DNA of 64,000 bases from Tricholoma matsutake (lineage: Eukaryota; Basidiomycota; Agaricomycetes; Agaricales; Tricholomataceae). The stretch's first letter is position 1. Each line of letters starts with the position of its first letter. The translations under genes were made by a program, and so were the position numbers. Under the pieces are notes generated by a model. The model was not told the origin of the DNA. It did no database searches and saw only the letters and a program-made list of their open reading frames with translations. Shown one piece after another: positions 1 to 11,045 of the stretch. The stretch lies in the NCBI GenBank assembly GCA_026075535.2, contig AP026539.1, positions 5,208,001 to 5,272,000 of the forward strand, read 5' to 3'.

Positions 1-340
1 GAACATTCTACCAGAAGAAGAGGACAGACAAATCCAAATGTGCAAGGATTGTCATACAATGGATGACATTGAATAGTGCAAGGTAATATATGCTGGTCAA
101 AAAAGCATTACATAGCACAATAAGTCGAGGAGCAATACAAACCAGCTTACAGTGGCAGTATACAGACCCTGTAGGAGGATAACATTGAGGCAACAGAATG
201 CAAGTGCAAGGACATGGATAAGTTGCATGACTTGGAGCTTGTGAAGGTGAGAAGCAAGATGTGATGCATGGAAACAAGATCAGCATGTTGATCATCAAAC
301 AATAACACATGATCAAATGTGTTGCATCTGAGTCACACAC
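1..340. other. Unassigned AT-rich sequence left of the SINE
   Basis: I see no convincing gene here. Both strands carry only short frames without recognisable motifs, and CpG is rare, as in the transposon-derived DNA around it. It ends at the 13-bp target site duplicated by the SINE. Confidence 0.4.
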
Positions 341-353
341 ATCTAGGCATGTT

Positions 354-704
354 AGGGGCACGATGGTGTAGTGGCAACCATCATACTCAGCCAAGGCCCT
401 GTGACCAACTGACAATAGGCAGGAGGTCTCAAGTTCAAATACCACCCCTGTTCAGCCACTGGGGGGTTTTAGTGGCTATTATCCAATGTGATGAGTCCCA
501 CACTACTGTAATCATACAGATACAGTGTGCATCAAATGCATTTCCTCCCTGGTAACCCTACTCTGAGGTTCAAATTCCTTGGAACCCCTAAGCAGGCAGT
601 GAGAGCAGTAACATTGCCATCCCCATATTAAGCAGGATGGTCTTCCAGAAATGGAATTCTAGTGTCTAAAAGCCTCCCACAAATTGTGGGGAAAATACTG
701 GCAC

Positions 705-734
<30 letters not shown>
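354..734 (+). mobile_element. tRNA-derived SINE with poly(A) tail and 13-bp target duplication
   Basis: A short non-coding retroposon that would be transcribed by RNA polymerase III and mobilised by a LINE. The head has an A-box-like motif (TGGTGTAGTGGC, 364-375) and a B-box-like motif (AGTTCAAATAC, 432-442), as in a tRNA promoter. The body runs to an uninterrupted run of about 29 A (706-734). The 13-bp sequence ATCTAGGCATGTT stands directly before the head (341-353) and again directly after the tail (735-747), which marks target-primed insertion. The A/B box spacing (about 68 bp) is wider than in a plain tRNA, suggesting a long variable arm or an insertion. The perfect duplication suggests a fairly recent insertion. 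Confidence 0.8.
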
Positions 735-738
<4 letters not shown>

Positions 739-747
739 AGGCATGTT

Positions 748-1385
748 CAATGGCAAAGGGATTTACAACACAGCTCCCAATCATTCACAAAGTTGGCACA
801 GAGATCAGGATGATGTGCTGAGACATTCAAGCCACAGGCATTCAGAATTGCAATATGTGGTTGTGAATTTGTTCACACTTGAACAGGTGTTTGGTACTAC
901 TTGCACTGGGCTGTCTGGCATATCAGGAATAAGTTGACTTTTACAGTGGAATGGATAGCAAACCTGCATCCTGAATATGTCTTGTCAGAGACCATCCAAG
1001 GTGAGTTTGCTGCCAGGGTGCGCAAGAACCTTCACAAGGATATAGAAGTTAAGCTTGCAGAAGGAAGTCATCAATTTCTGAAAGCTTTTGGAGAAGTGGG
1101 TTCATTTGTAAAATATGTCTTCACTCTGCTGTGGTTAACATTCATAATGGGCAGAAATTGGATGAATTGCTGCAACATATCAGTGACATGCAACAGAGTT
1201 GTGATGAAGCAGAGGCTCGGCACTTTTTAACTATGGAAGCAAGCCAAACTCTGTTGGAATGAGCCAGTAACTTAAGAGAGGTTTGTGCACTGGTGCTTGT
1301 TTAGGATTCACAAATTAACTGACTGTTAGACAAGAGGTGGAGAATAAGAGATCCATTGTAACCCTCATCCTTGCCTGGTTTACAC
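748..1385. other. Unassigned sequence, possibly degenerate coding DNA
   Basis: The plus strand has a loose open stretch at 901-1230 with ordinary amino-acid composition (it contains AARVRKNLHKDIEVKLAEGS), but I do not recognise the family and cannot see start, introns or end. The SINE may have split whatever lay here. It ends at the TTA target site of the Harbinger element. Confidence 0.25.
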
Positions 1386-1388
1386 TTA

Positions 1389-1460
1389 GGGTCTGTTCAG
1401 CAACCAAACCTGGGTTGCAGTTTCAGTTTCAGTTACAATTTATAAGCATTGTGTAATTAC
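1389..1460 (+). repeat. Left terminal inverted repeat of Harbinger A
   Basis: About 70 bp that match the reverse complement of 4158-4229 with scattered mismatches. The shared core reads CAACCAAACCTGGGTTGCAG. It is followed by the Myb-like gene. Confidence 0.85.
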
Positions 1461-1538
1461 ATGCAAATACAATAGTTTTACTCAAGTCTCGCAAGCTGCA
1501 ACCTCCCTGCATCTTCTGAGCTTGTTCCATGTTTGTCT

Positions 1539-2630
1539 ATGGCTGGGGACAAGGCACACTGGATGAACATTGATGAAGGAGCTCTTTTTGATTACCTCTT
1601 GACTCTTGATGCCACAGCTGGAGATGGAAAGAACTTCAAGCTGTTCATTTGGACTGGTGCATCTGTGATGCTAGCTCCACTTGTCACCAAAAGCAGCCCA
1701 AAGACAGCCAGTTCCTGCAAGAACAAGTGGGGAAATGTATGTTGCTATAGCTCTGGTCTATTTTTACCTGCTGAGTCATGTGACAGATGAAGAAGATCTT
1801 TGCCATCATCAAGGCCATTAGAGCATCTCAGGCTGGATGTGGAGTGATGAAACAGGCACATCTATTGATTACACAACTGCTGACAGCTGGGATGCCTATG
1901 TGAACACAAAGATGCCAAACCATTCTGTGATGCTGGTTGGATACACCTTGTGAAGGTTTCCCACATTATGCCATCTTCAGCACCCATACATGGATCCAAT
2001 GTTTCAGGCCCCCTGATGCTTCCATGGGACCTGATGGTACTGGAGGAGAAAGCCAGGGAGGAGAGACCCAAGGAGGAGAAACCCTGGGCCAGGGTAACAA
2101 CTTCATGGAGGATAGTCAAGCAGCCTCTCAAACCCCACCAGACAATCCTGAAGAACCAAGAAGTCAGACCAAGAGGTACTGACCCCAGGCCATGTATGTT
2201 TTCATTTTCTTATCTCTACTTCCATGTTATTTTCTAAGTAGTAATTCAATAGGAATCGGCATCATTGAAATGTCGTATGCCTGCAACTGCTACACCTGTA
2301 TCAGTGAAGAAGCCTTGATTATCGGGACAGGCCATATTATTGGAAAGCATCACTCAATCAATGCAGGGATTCAATGATGTGATATGTACTGCTTTTGCTC
2401 CATCTGGCCCAGATACCCCACATTGAAGGCAGGAGACTTTGAAGGAAGCACAGAGGACTGAGAAGTCCTGGCTTACACATCAACAGCTTCTCTCTTTAAT
2501 TCAACTCCTTCAGAAGATAATCAGGCTGTGGAAACATAAATGGTGTTGGATGAAGGTGTTTGGAAGGATTGGGTTTGCAAGCAACTTGACATTGAACATC
2601 CTATTGAATGGTCAGATAGTGACTGATTTT
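1539..2630 (+). pseudogene. Myb/SANT-like DNA-binding protein of Harbinger A (broken)
   Basis: Partner protein of a PIF/Harbinger transposase; in this superfamily it binds the transposon and helps bring the transposase into the nucleus. Exon 1 from ATG 1539 shows a Myb/SANT-like pattern: a Trp near the N terminus, then GDGKNFKLFIW and PKTASSCKNKW. A GT-AG intron lies at 1737-1786. The second half of the domain, including SGWMWSDETGTSIDY and SWDAYV, is reached only by shifting frame near 1825, and the following PFCDAGW-type segment needs a further shift near 1915. A Pro/Glu/Lys-rich linker and a weak C-terminal helix (EGVWKDWVCKQLDI, about 2555-2600) follow. The end is approximate. Frameshifts make this a pseudogene. 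Confidence 0.7.
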
Positions 2631-2740
2631 TCATTCCACTCTTTCATTGACCTACTATCCTATTTTCAACAACTGTTTATTCCAATTACTGATTTGATCT
2701 TTGTATTGTAGTCATGGTGTTCTATGTACTAGTACTATTG

Positions 2741-4122
2741 TTAATCAATATCCATCTGTTCATTGTTGAAATATCCCTCTGCCTGGCATATGAGCAATAG
2801 ATCCTGATAACTGTCCCACATCACTTGAGCTATATTGTCACACAATGCCTCAGCCCTCTGCTTCTCTTGCCTTGTAACATGATGTTGTGCTAGTGTCCCA
2901 AAATCTTCAATTCCATTACATGTTTCAGGTTCCCCATGTACTATGACCAAATCATTCACATCATTTGGGTCATGTTTCATGATGAAATTATGAAGTGAAT
3001 CACAAGCAGGAGGGATTCATGCCTAAACAGACATGTCAAATTAGGGTGGATGATTGAGAATATCCCAACACTTCTTGATGATGCCAAAGATATGATATGT
3101 TCAATCACATTACGGGCTTGTGCATAGCATAAATTGAAAAGTTCTTCATGGTCTTTGGGACTATATTACAAAAAACAGTCAGACACCTGTGAAGTAGCTG
3201 CAGAAAAATTAACTTACTGAATATTTGCCTGACCCCACTCAGCAAGATGATAGTGAACTCCACAATAGGGCACAAGCAGTGAATTACATGCTCCAAACCC
3301 TGCATCAGCAAGGTAAAACTTTCCATTGGGAATAGTCAAATCCATGAAACAAGAGTTTGAAAACAAGGCACCATCTGCAGCTGATCCTTCCCCAGCCACT
3401 CACCAGGTAGAGAAAGTGCAAATCAAAAGAACAACATGCCAGGCAGTTCTGTGAGGCCACCTTTCCGATTCTGACAACCATCTCATTCTGCAGCTGATGG
3501 ACAGCAGTTGATGTGAGTGCCATCCATCCCTCCAAGTGCATTTTGAAAGAAGGGAAAGAATTTGGGATTGTTGAGGATTGAGGAAGGGGTTATTTCGCTA
3601 GCTTTTGGCAGGTGAACATATTTTGTGTAAAAAGGTGGAGATGATACAGCCATCAGAATTTTACAGAAATATCTGTTGGTATGTATATGATTAATATGTC
3701 AAAGCTTACATGATATATATACATACTTTGATATGGTTTCATTTGAACATTGAAATCTCTCACCAACATAACCCCATCATGCACATATACAGGAAAATTG
3801 CCACTTGTTCCTCAAGTGTCACATATCAAGAGTCTCCTAACCCACAGACTAGTTGTAGTTCTAACACCAGAGCCACAAAAACATGTAGACACATGCCAAG
3901 TGCTGTCCAGATGCAATCAGGATGACCATACATGAATTCCACCACCCATGAAGCACCAGTCAAGGCCAAAGTATTATATGGTTGCTTCCAGTAGTGTGGT
4001 AAGGCATAGAGGATGACAGCTAGACCAATGGCATTGATATAATATCCATCAGCTGTGATAACCCATTGACGCAAACCATCTAAATCAGTGTTCTGAGGCA
4101 TTCTCAAGCAGTTGTGACGCAT
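2741..4122 (-). pseudogene. PIF/Harbinger DDE transposase (broken)
   Basis: Remnant of the transposase that would cut and join transposon A. The N-terminal part (4122-3826) has the Harbinger-type helical domain (ASWVVEFMYGHPDCIW, then VTLEEQVAIFLY after a stop). The catalytic core is spread over 3660-3070: first Asp in GGMDGTHIN (about 3530), second Asp in FYLADAGF (about 3305), Glu in RNVIEHI (about 3100). The C-terminal tail (2980-2741) contains HDPNDVND and ends at a stop at 2741. Stops and frameshifts separate the blocks and at least one intron is likely. It meets the Myb-like gene tail to tail. The order of motifs makes the assignment firm despite the damage. Confidence 0.8.
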
Positions 4123-4157
4123 TGTTGATGCATTTCCAATAACATTTCCAGAAATAG

Positions 4158-4229
4158 TATATTATATAATGCTTATAAACCATAACCAAAACTGAAACTG
4201 CAACCCAGGTTTGGTTGCCAAACAGACCC
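4158..4229 (-). repeat. Right terminal inverted repeat of Harbinger A
   Basis: Inverted partner of 1389-1460, ending in AACAGACCC directly before the TTA target duplication. It lies just upstream of the transposase start and probably overlaps its promoter. Confidence 0.85.
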
Positions 4230-4232
4230 TTA

Positions 4233-4740
4233 GGGATGAGGAGGTGGAAGCTATAATCTTGAGTAACATACCTATTCTTCAACACCATGGACAGGACAAC
4301 AGAAAGAATCCAAGACAATTGGAGAGTCCTCATGGCTGGTGAAGATGGTCTGACAAAAGCGGGGTGAATTTCTGTTGTTGAATAGGTTAAGATCCATTGC
4401 TGATGTGAAACTAGCCTTGACATTATGGCATCTACATCTTCAAACCTCGAACAGGGTCATCAGGAAAACCCTCAATTCACAATTTTGCATAATGTTCCAA
4501 ATATGTACCACAATAAAGTATCCTGAAGCATCATTGGTGCAGAATTTTCCATATTGTGTACAATGAAGCAAATGTTCACAGTTGTGCAAAATTAAATGTT
4601 TCACAAAAATGCCCCTGAAAATGTTGCATCATTTTGCATATTTTTGGATAAATGAACCTACATTCTGCCTAATTTATTTGACACCAAAGGTTGACCATTC
4701 ACCCCAATCAAGTACACAAATTGTATTGAGGTATTAAATA
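4233..4740. other. AT-rich intergenic sequence, no gene seen
   Basis: Very AT-rich, CpG-poor DNA between Harbinger A and the next repeat. Only short, unrelated frames occur and no terminal repeats were recognised. Confidence 0.4.
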
Positions 4741-4743
4741 GTG

Positions 4744-5960
4744 ATTGATACTTAAAGGTCCAGTGTGGTCCCAGTTTTTACCCTCCTTGAGGGAGGACTG
4801 GGACCAAAACTGGTTCTTATATCTATGAAAACTAGATTGAACCCTACAGGACTGGTCTCTGTCAGTTCTAACTCAGTTCAAAACTGGTCCAACAAACATT
4901 ATACTACTAACTACTTATAATTATTATATAGTACAATACAACATTAGCAGAAAAGAGAAAAGAAAAGAACTCCACCCCACGAGCAGTGGCTCGTGAGGCT
5001 GGATGTAATTACTGGGGAACATTCCTTAGTACTAAATGAAAGATAATGGCCCCCTCCATCTCTCACTTTGAGCAAGGGAGGGAGTGGCAGGTGCAGTCAT
5101 GGTTGTGGTTGTTGTCCCCATCGCTGTGGTCATAAGTGAATCCACCCTGTGAGCAGTGGCTCAGGAGGCTGGATGTGGGCACTGGGCCTATTCTGTGAGG
5201 GAGTAGTTACTAAGGTGATGGCACTGCAGTGATGTGGCACATACCTGGCATCATTCAGTTGTTATCACTGCCCCTGCTTCCTCTCCTTTCCCTGTCTGCT
5301 GTACTCCTGCCATTTGTCTGTGATCCCTTGTTGCCTGTCCTTTGTTGTCCCAGCATCATTGTCTGTCCTTCATTGTCCCAGCATCATTGGCAGCCAGCAC
5401 CCATGATCCACCCCATGAGCAGTGGCTCATGAGGCTGGCACTGATTTCCATCACTGCTGGCATCCATTTCAGGGGGCATACATTGTAATGACATTGTTAC
5501 AGTAATAGAACCTAAAAACAGAAGAAAAAACAAGTTAGTTACTTTCTAAAAGCAGTAAAGAAACTTACCTGGGGCCCAAACAATGACTCGTCATTTGAAC
5601 CCCACTTTGTTGCATGTTCAAGTGGTGGTGATTGATGGTGGGAGAGACACTTGAAGTCACATTGCAGGTTGTGGCAATGCAATACAAATAGGTGTAAAAA
5701 CAAAAAAGTAAATGAAAGTGCATGACAAATACATACAAATAGTCCATGTTATTTAAATGGCTCACATTTCCCTGCCTTCCTTCGGGTGTGCCCCACTTGT
5801 TATGTACATTTCAATTGATATATATTACTACATACATTTTAAGTAGGACTAGGGGTTCGGTTCGAGACCAGTTCTAACTGGTCTTGAGATCAGTGAACTG
5901 CAGACCAAACTGGTAGTGTAACCAGAGGACCACCTCAAGTCACTGAGGAACAACAGCACT
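4744..5960 (-). mobile_element. Degraded copy of the hairpin/intron repeat family (minus orientation)
   Basis: This stretch carries on the minus strand the module found at 29.7, 48.3, 48.9, 50.1 and 53.0 kb: a hairpin (arms GGGGTTCAAATGA and TCATTGTTTGGGCCCC, 5569-5602) joined to an intron-like segment (5512-5568) with donor GTAAGT, branch-like GTAACTAACTT and a TTTTTAG acceptor. Three copies of a second palindromic motif, GAGCAGTGGCTC flanked by CCACCC and GAGGCTGG, occur near 4978, 5147 and 5415. Pairs of ACTGG/CCAGT words at both edges resemble the ends of the bounded copy at 52502-53950, but no clean TAGTG termini or 8-bp duplication can be seen, so the limits are approximate. Confidence 0.5.
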
Positions 5961-6299
5961 TCAGTGTCTGGGTTCAACTTGTGGTATCTTAATAATAATA
6001 AAGTCCCAAGTCAAATTTGGGCATCTTGATCAAATCTTGATACTAGAATATAACTTAAAACCTGTACCTGAATTTTCCCAACACATCAGTGAGACAAAAT
6101 ATTGCATCACACTCACCACATTTTGCATAATTGTGCTATAAATAAGTTGACCTACGTCACTGATGCAAAGTTTTACACCACTGTACCAAGATTCTGCCAC
6201 TATTACAACCATTTGTACCATTATGCAACATCCATGTCAGTGTTGCAACATTGTGAATTTAGGTTTTTCCTGATTGTTACAAAAAGATATCATGCTGAT

Positions 6300-7890
6300 G
6301 TTCCCATGAGTTCCAAGGAATGGGTCAGGACATGCATGTGGCCATTAGCCAAACAATGCGAGCAGCAACCAGGAGGCTGCGGAAGCATCCCAAATTACTA
6401 ATGTGGGTTTTCATTAATTGCAGTAATTTACACTTTGCTGATGGTGTCCCAACTTTGTTTTCACATCCCTGGCAAGCCACACTGCTGTCGTGTTTCCTGA
6501 CAGCCCTGACAAGAGGAAATCCTTCAGGTTTGCCCTGACCAATTGAACACCACGCCCACAATCCACTGCATTATGTTGGAGACATGCTTGCTTGGGTTCA
6601 TCAGGCTATCACTGCTGAACAGGAGCTCCTTGAGAGTTTGTTTGGGTTTAGTAGTGATGGCAGGATGGTCAGGAGGGTGAGAGTTTTTGATGGGGATAGT
6701 GAAGAAGAGGAGTGAATATGGGAGTTGATGGATGCTTGCATGGGGAAGCTATGTATGCCACTCAAGGTAGGGTTTTGGGTTACTATCTGTGCCAGTGAGC
6801 TCAACCATGCTATAGATTCAGGTGCAAGAACAGTGCAATCCCAGGAGAGCAGCATCATTTCATACAAAATTGCAAACCTACTACAGTTTTACCTGATTAA
6901 TGCATCAAACCATTAGGGAGAACACTTTTTTATCAATGACTCTTTTAGAGTAAGTGTTCACTGTGTGACATAATTGTACATCTCTAACAGGTGCTTTGAC
7001 AGGATTACTGACATTACAAACAGCATATTCTACAAATCAATAGAAGCCCAAGGTTGAGCTCTCCTACATGTTCCTCTTGTGTGCTATTACCTCTATTTCT
7101 TTCATTATTTTTCTTTATCATACAAATTGCCCGATAGGACCTGAATGACCATTCACTGAATCCACCCCTTGCAATGCTAGACCATGCTCAAATATTGCAC
7201 AACATCAGGACAGTCTACCAGTCCTCTTTGATTAGTGAGGATAACACTGAACAAGTTGCCAGTTTTGAGAAGATCCTTTATATCATGGTGGATCCTGCTG
7301 TCAAAATGTGTGCCACTACCAGCAAAGAGAAGAAATGGGTGTGGGCAAGATGGGACCAAGCCCTATATATCCTTAATTGCTTAAGCTATCTTCAGGTCCA
7401 TTCACTATCCTTTGGCCCAAAACCCTTGAACTTTTGGTGATTGTGTCCTTTGTACAGAATATCCTGGAGCCATTTGATTTTACGTGTGGGAAGCATCAGA
7501 AAGTGCAGAAAGTGATCTAAGAACAAGAAACTATGCTTACTGATGAACATGTATGTGCTGCCTTCAGACACCACCTACGAAAGATACTGACACTAGATAC
7601 CTGCAGTTTACAAATATCATGGTTGACACTGGCATTAGTCTAGTGGCTGAAACATGCAATACTCGTCGAATGAATGTGAGCTTGCTTATTTCATTTAACT
7701 CAGATGATCATGATTGATAGATGCTATAGGAACCCCTGTCCCATATCCCCTTGACACAGCCCACTGAGCTGCAGGCTGCATTATGAAACTTTTCATTATG
7801 GCTTTCAGGCCCAGAAGTCATGCAGTCACACCATCTATTGCAGCTTTCAGTGCAACATCTGCTTACCCTTGTGTATCTGGAATGGAGACT
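6300..7890 (+). pseudogene. COG6: Decayed COG6 gene (conserved oligomeric Golgi complex subunit 6)
   Basis: COG6 is a subunit of the COG tethering complex, which holds retrograde vesicles at Golgi membranes. Blocks matching the family appear in order: MRAATRRLRKHPKLL (about 6355), ATLLSCFLTALTRG (about 6475), [15 protein letters not shown] (about 6565), the linker [35 protein letters not shown] (about 6855), PPLAMLDHAQILHNIRTVY (7165), FEKILYIMVDPAVKMC (7260), ALYILNCLSYLQ (7355), NILEPFDFT (7460) and PLSHIPLTQPTELQAALW (7735). Blocks lie in different frames with stops between. Intron-like gaps are retained (GTAGGG..TTCAG near 6767-6820; GTCC..ACAG before the NILEPF block), so it arose by DNA duplication or in-place decay, not by retroposition. 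Confidence 0.8.
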
Positions 7891-8668
7891 GATAGAAGAG
7901 TAGTCAGACAGTGGCAAGAGCAGTGATGAGAGCAGTGATGAGGATGACAGCAATGGTGATGAAGGAGCTACATTGGACAGTAGCTGAGGCAGTTACATTC
8001 CAGACCAAAGATTGTTACTTGCACAGAGCACCATACACTACTACAAGCAAGAGTTGTGCAAACTCACGCTCAAGTTCCCTAACATTCAGATACTCATGCA
8101 TGTGAATCAGTCTCACCCCAACAGAAACTACTTCAACACCCTACCTTCAAGAATATGTATATGAATCTGTTAACTATGGATAACATAGAAATGATACTCA
8201 GTATTACAGTATTAAAAAAAGTACAGGTAGAACCAATTTTCAAGTTTAAAGTAGTAAGTACAACAAGTACTTTAGACTTGTGACACGTTTCAAAGTGGAT
8301 CATCATGGGTCATGTGGCAATGGATATTTTTGGAAGTCAGTAATGAATTTGCAAATAGAATCATTTTGGCTCCCTCTGTACTTCTGAAAGTTGGGAATTG
8401 AGCTAACAAAAATACTTACATGTATTCTGTATGCTTACTAGACCTTAGAACACCAGGCCCCAGTCTCTGAGCCCACTGTAGATAAATATAGAAGTGCCAT
8501 CAAGCTAGGATTTTTCAAACACTGACCAGCTAAACCTGCACAAATAGATGACAGACCCATCAGATTTTGTGGGGCTCAGGTTGTAAAGACCAAGTCCTCA
8601 ATACTGAGAACTCGTAACAGTGTTGACCTAGAGAACATCTTCAACAATCCTCCTAAGTGGCTGCCAAC
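7891..8668. other. No clear gene; short acidic repeat then AT-rich DNA
   Basis: The plus strand near 7910-7980 encodes a Ser/Asp-rich run (SSDESSDEDDSNGDE) that could be part of the COG6 remnant or of a neighbour; nothing after it is recognisable. The rest is AT-rich. A word CTCAATACTGAGAACTC at about 8596 recurs near 9542, on the other side of the foldback element. Confidence 0.3.
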
Positions 8669-8670
8669 TA

Positions 8671-9038
8671 GTGTTGCCTTGACTGACTTTGGCATTTTTG
8701 TATATTGAGAATAACTTGATACCATGTGCCTGGACCACTTAGTGTTGAGAGAGAGGACCCATCGACTTTTGGGGTCTTGCATCCATGTAAATATTTTGAG
8801 AATTTTATAAATTTTATTGGAATTGATATTGCCCTTGACTCATTTTTTACTGGTTGACTTGAAAAAATGAGTCAAGGGCAATATCAATTCCAATAAAATT
8901 TATAAAATTCTCAAAATATTTACATGGATGCAAGACCCCAAAAGTCGACGGGTCCTCTCTCAACACTAAGTGGTCCAGGCATATGGTATCAAGTTATTCT
9001 CAATATACAAAAATGCCAAAAGTTGGTCAAGGCAACAC
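8671..9038. mobile_element. Foldback MITE, GTGTTGCC ends, TA target
   Basis: A nearly perfect inverted repeat: arms 8671-8848 and 8862-9038 (about 177 bp each) around a 13-bp loop. It begins GTGTTGCCTTGAC, ends GTCAAGGCAACAC and is flanked by TA on both sides (8669-8670, 9039-9040), typical of Tc1/mariner-type MITEs. No coding capacity. The element at 36738-37113 has the same GTGTTGCC ends and TA site but unrelated internal sequence. Confidence 0.85.
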
Positions 9039-9040
9039 TA

Positions 9041-9657
9041 CCAGTGCCAACTGAGACATGACACTGGCTGCACAGCAAGATACTTCTGTGGAGGTGTCAT
9101 GTCAGTATTGTAGAAGTATTCTTAATACTGTCTTCATACTCACCAAGAGATATTTTGCCAGTATTCATACCAATCTAAGATACTACTTGAGTACCTTCAG
9201 TACTGTCAAAATATGATATGATACTGTCAAAATACTTCTGGCAAAGTCTGTTGACAATATTAGGAATACTGTCAGGGTACTTCCACTGTTCCACAGTACT
9301 TCTCCAGCAGTATTGTGCCTTGCACCCAGTGTGATGATGTTTCAACCCTCAATTCACTCAGGAAAATGGGTACTTGCCATTTGGAGGGCAACTGTTCCCA
9401 TGGAGAAGCTGGTAGCATAAAACTATTGCCAGGGTGCACAAAAACAAATACTGGGGGTGATGTATGACAACCTACTAAGCCCAATCCAATAGTTTCAGCA
9501 GAGTCCAAAGCCACTACCTCAATCTGGGATAAAGCCTCATTCTCAATACTGAGAACTCAGAATCATGAAGTCAATATGAAATAGTAAGCAGTGGTCTCAA
9601 CTTGAGGCATTGGACTGTTGTGTCATCAATAATTCTGTCACAGTCACTATACTAGGC
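9041..9657. other. Quasi-repeated ATACTGTC/TACTTCTG tract, no gene
   Basis: Between about 9080 and 9300 the words ATACTGTC, AATACTTC and AGTATT recur irregularly in both orientations, like a decayed short-unit repeat. No gene is visible. The part after 9540 is plain AT-rich sequence. Confidence 0.35.
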
Positions 9658-9659
9658 TA

Positions 9660-10106
9660 AGATAGTCCTCACTCATAGACAACGATGTCACATGCATTCA
9701 TTGATTTCAGTCAAAAGCGGGCACTGACATTGTCACACTGTGTTTTAAAAAAAAAGGCAACCGAGGAAAGTTTTATTAAGTGTTTTTAAAAAGAACTGTG
9801 CAAACCAAATTTGAACTAAGGAATGAGTGACAGAGGAGTATTGCTTGCGAAGTCGGCAGTCCATCAAAAATCACTCGCAAAAGAGTCACAATCAAAACAT
9901 TGACTTCCATAACAAAATCCTATACTCCTCCCGCAAAACTCGCACAGTGCCCACCAGGTTTTGGTAGAACCTTCCTGATATGAAGATAAACCTTTCCTCG
10001 GAGCCATATTCTGTAAAAAAGCCTCCAAACATTGTTCACAGGTGAGATGGGTGTGAAATTGTTGATTCACGTGACGTCGTTGTGTACTTATGAGTGAGGA
10101 CTATCT
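9660..10106. mobile_element. MITE with about 38-bp inverted repeats and TA target
   Basis: The left end AGATAGTCCTCACTCATA (from 9660) is matched by the inverted right end TATGAGTGAGGACTATCT (to 10106); the pairing continues inward through ACAACGATGTCACATG on the left and CACGTGACGTCGTTGT on the right. TA flanks both ends (9658-9659, 10107-10108). A minus-strand frame inside (9864-10070, MAPRKGLSSYQ..) is too short and featureless to call a gene. It sits at the left edge of the CpG-rich island. Confidence 0.75.
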
Positions 10107-10464
10107 TACAGGGTTTCGTGGGCGTGAGTAAATCGCCCTCGCAGTTCCTCTCACGATGAGGGCTGAAAATTTGGGGTCCAGAGCGTGACTCAATCAATAC
10201 GAGACGCGTAAGTGCAGCATGTAACTAGACTCTATTGTTTAGATGTGAACTAAGTAATTACCTCAGATCGCACTCCAATCAGTAGATGTTCATGGTGATG
10301 CTTCCCGATAGGGAATATGGTATATGAACAAAGTAGTAGTTTTCAGTCATGCATCATCTATTAAAACGTAGCTGCCGTCTACTATTACCTACGACTATTC
10401 ACGTCGACTCGATCAGAATTTCAAGATACATGTAGGAAGAAGCACGAGAAAGCGATTCCATCGC

Positions 10465-11045
10465 TCATGATACGACTCCCTTAAGAGTGACTTTCGCGAT
10501 AATTGGCTTAAGTTGTTCGTCAGTTATATATGTCGGGGTGTTACTGTTCCTGGGGATTTGTACCCCTAGGTTCTGCGGAGCCCGAGTTCTTAAGTTTTCT
10601 GGATGACGAGAAGAGAAGAGTCACTGATGAAACATACGATAATGTCGCCCGTCCTCAACACAGTAATGTTTTTGATTTTGATATCGTTCACGAAGGTTCC
10701 AAAGGGTGAATCTAGATCACGGATGCATACCTGATCGTGGCGATGAAAATGGTCAATTGTGGTTTGCTCCATTGGGGTTTAACCGACCTGACGGCCATCC
10801 CACCAAACCTCACAGTGTGAGGAGCTAACGGGTAAGGGCGAGATGAAGGATGGAGAGCTGGGCGCAAACCAGCTGTTGGAAGGTGAGGTGGGCCTTGTGC
10901 CCGAGCCTGTATCCGGCGGCTCCCAACCGAGGATGATTTTAGAGTCGTGAATTAGGAAGGGAATGTATTTCAGCTGGAAAGGGAAGCTGCCAGAGACCGG
11001 TGACAAGCTCAACGTAGGAGTGCCAGTGTTAGATAGAAAAGCCAT
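10465..11045 (-). CDS. Small FHA-domain protein, three exons
   Basis: FHA domains bind phosphothreonine peptides and serve in signalling or DNA-damage scaffolds; the partner here is unknown. Exons read 11045-10788, 10730-10638 and 10572-10465, separated by introns of 57 and 65 bp with GT-AG borders, giving about 152 residues. Splicing restores an unbroken FHA core: strand-forming LKYIPF and KIILGWE, then SSSHCEVWWDGRQVCIRDLD, SPFGTFVND (the conserved Ser/Gly-Thr-x-Val-Asn signature), LRTGDII across the second intron, and a C-terminal TYITDEQLKPIIAKVT. The ATG at 11045 is the first in frame after an upstream stop. This is the clearest host-type gene in the window and lies in CpG-rich DNA free of large transposons. 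An extra upstream exon cannot be excluded. Confidence 0.72.

Larger units (their letters stand above)
1389..4229. mobile_element. PIF/Harbinger DNA transposon A (decayed, two genes)
   Basis: A 2.84-kb element with long terminal inverted repeats beginning GGGTCTGTT and a 3-bp TTA target duplication (1386-1388 and 4230-4232), the TWA-type site expected of PIF/Harbinger. It carries the two genes of that superfamily tail to tail: a Myb/SANT-like DNA-binding protein on the plus strand and a DDE transposase on the minus strand. The transposon at 57349-60453 has the same arrangement with different end sequences. Both genes here hold stops and frameshifts, so it is not autonomous. Confidence 0.85.

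Noticed and set aside
8..445. 145-residue minus-strand frame
   Set aside because: Cys/Leu-rich, overlaps the SINE head and its target site, and shows no domain or splice structure.
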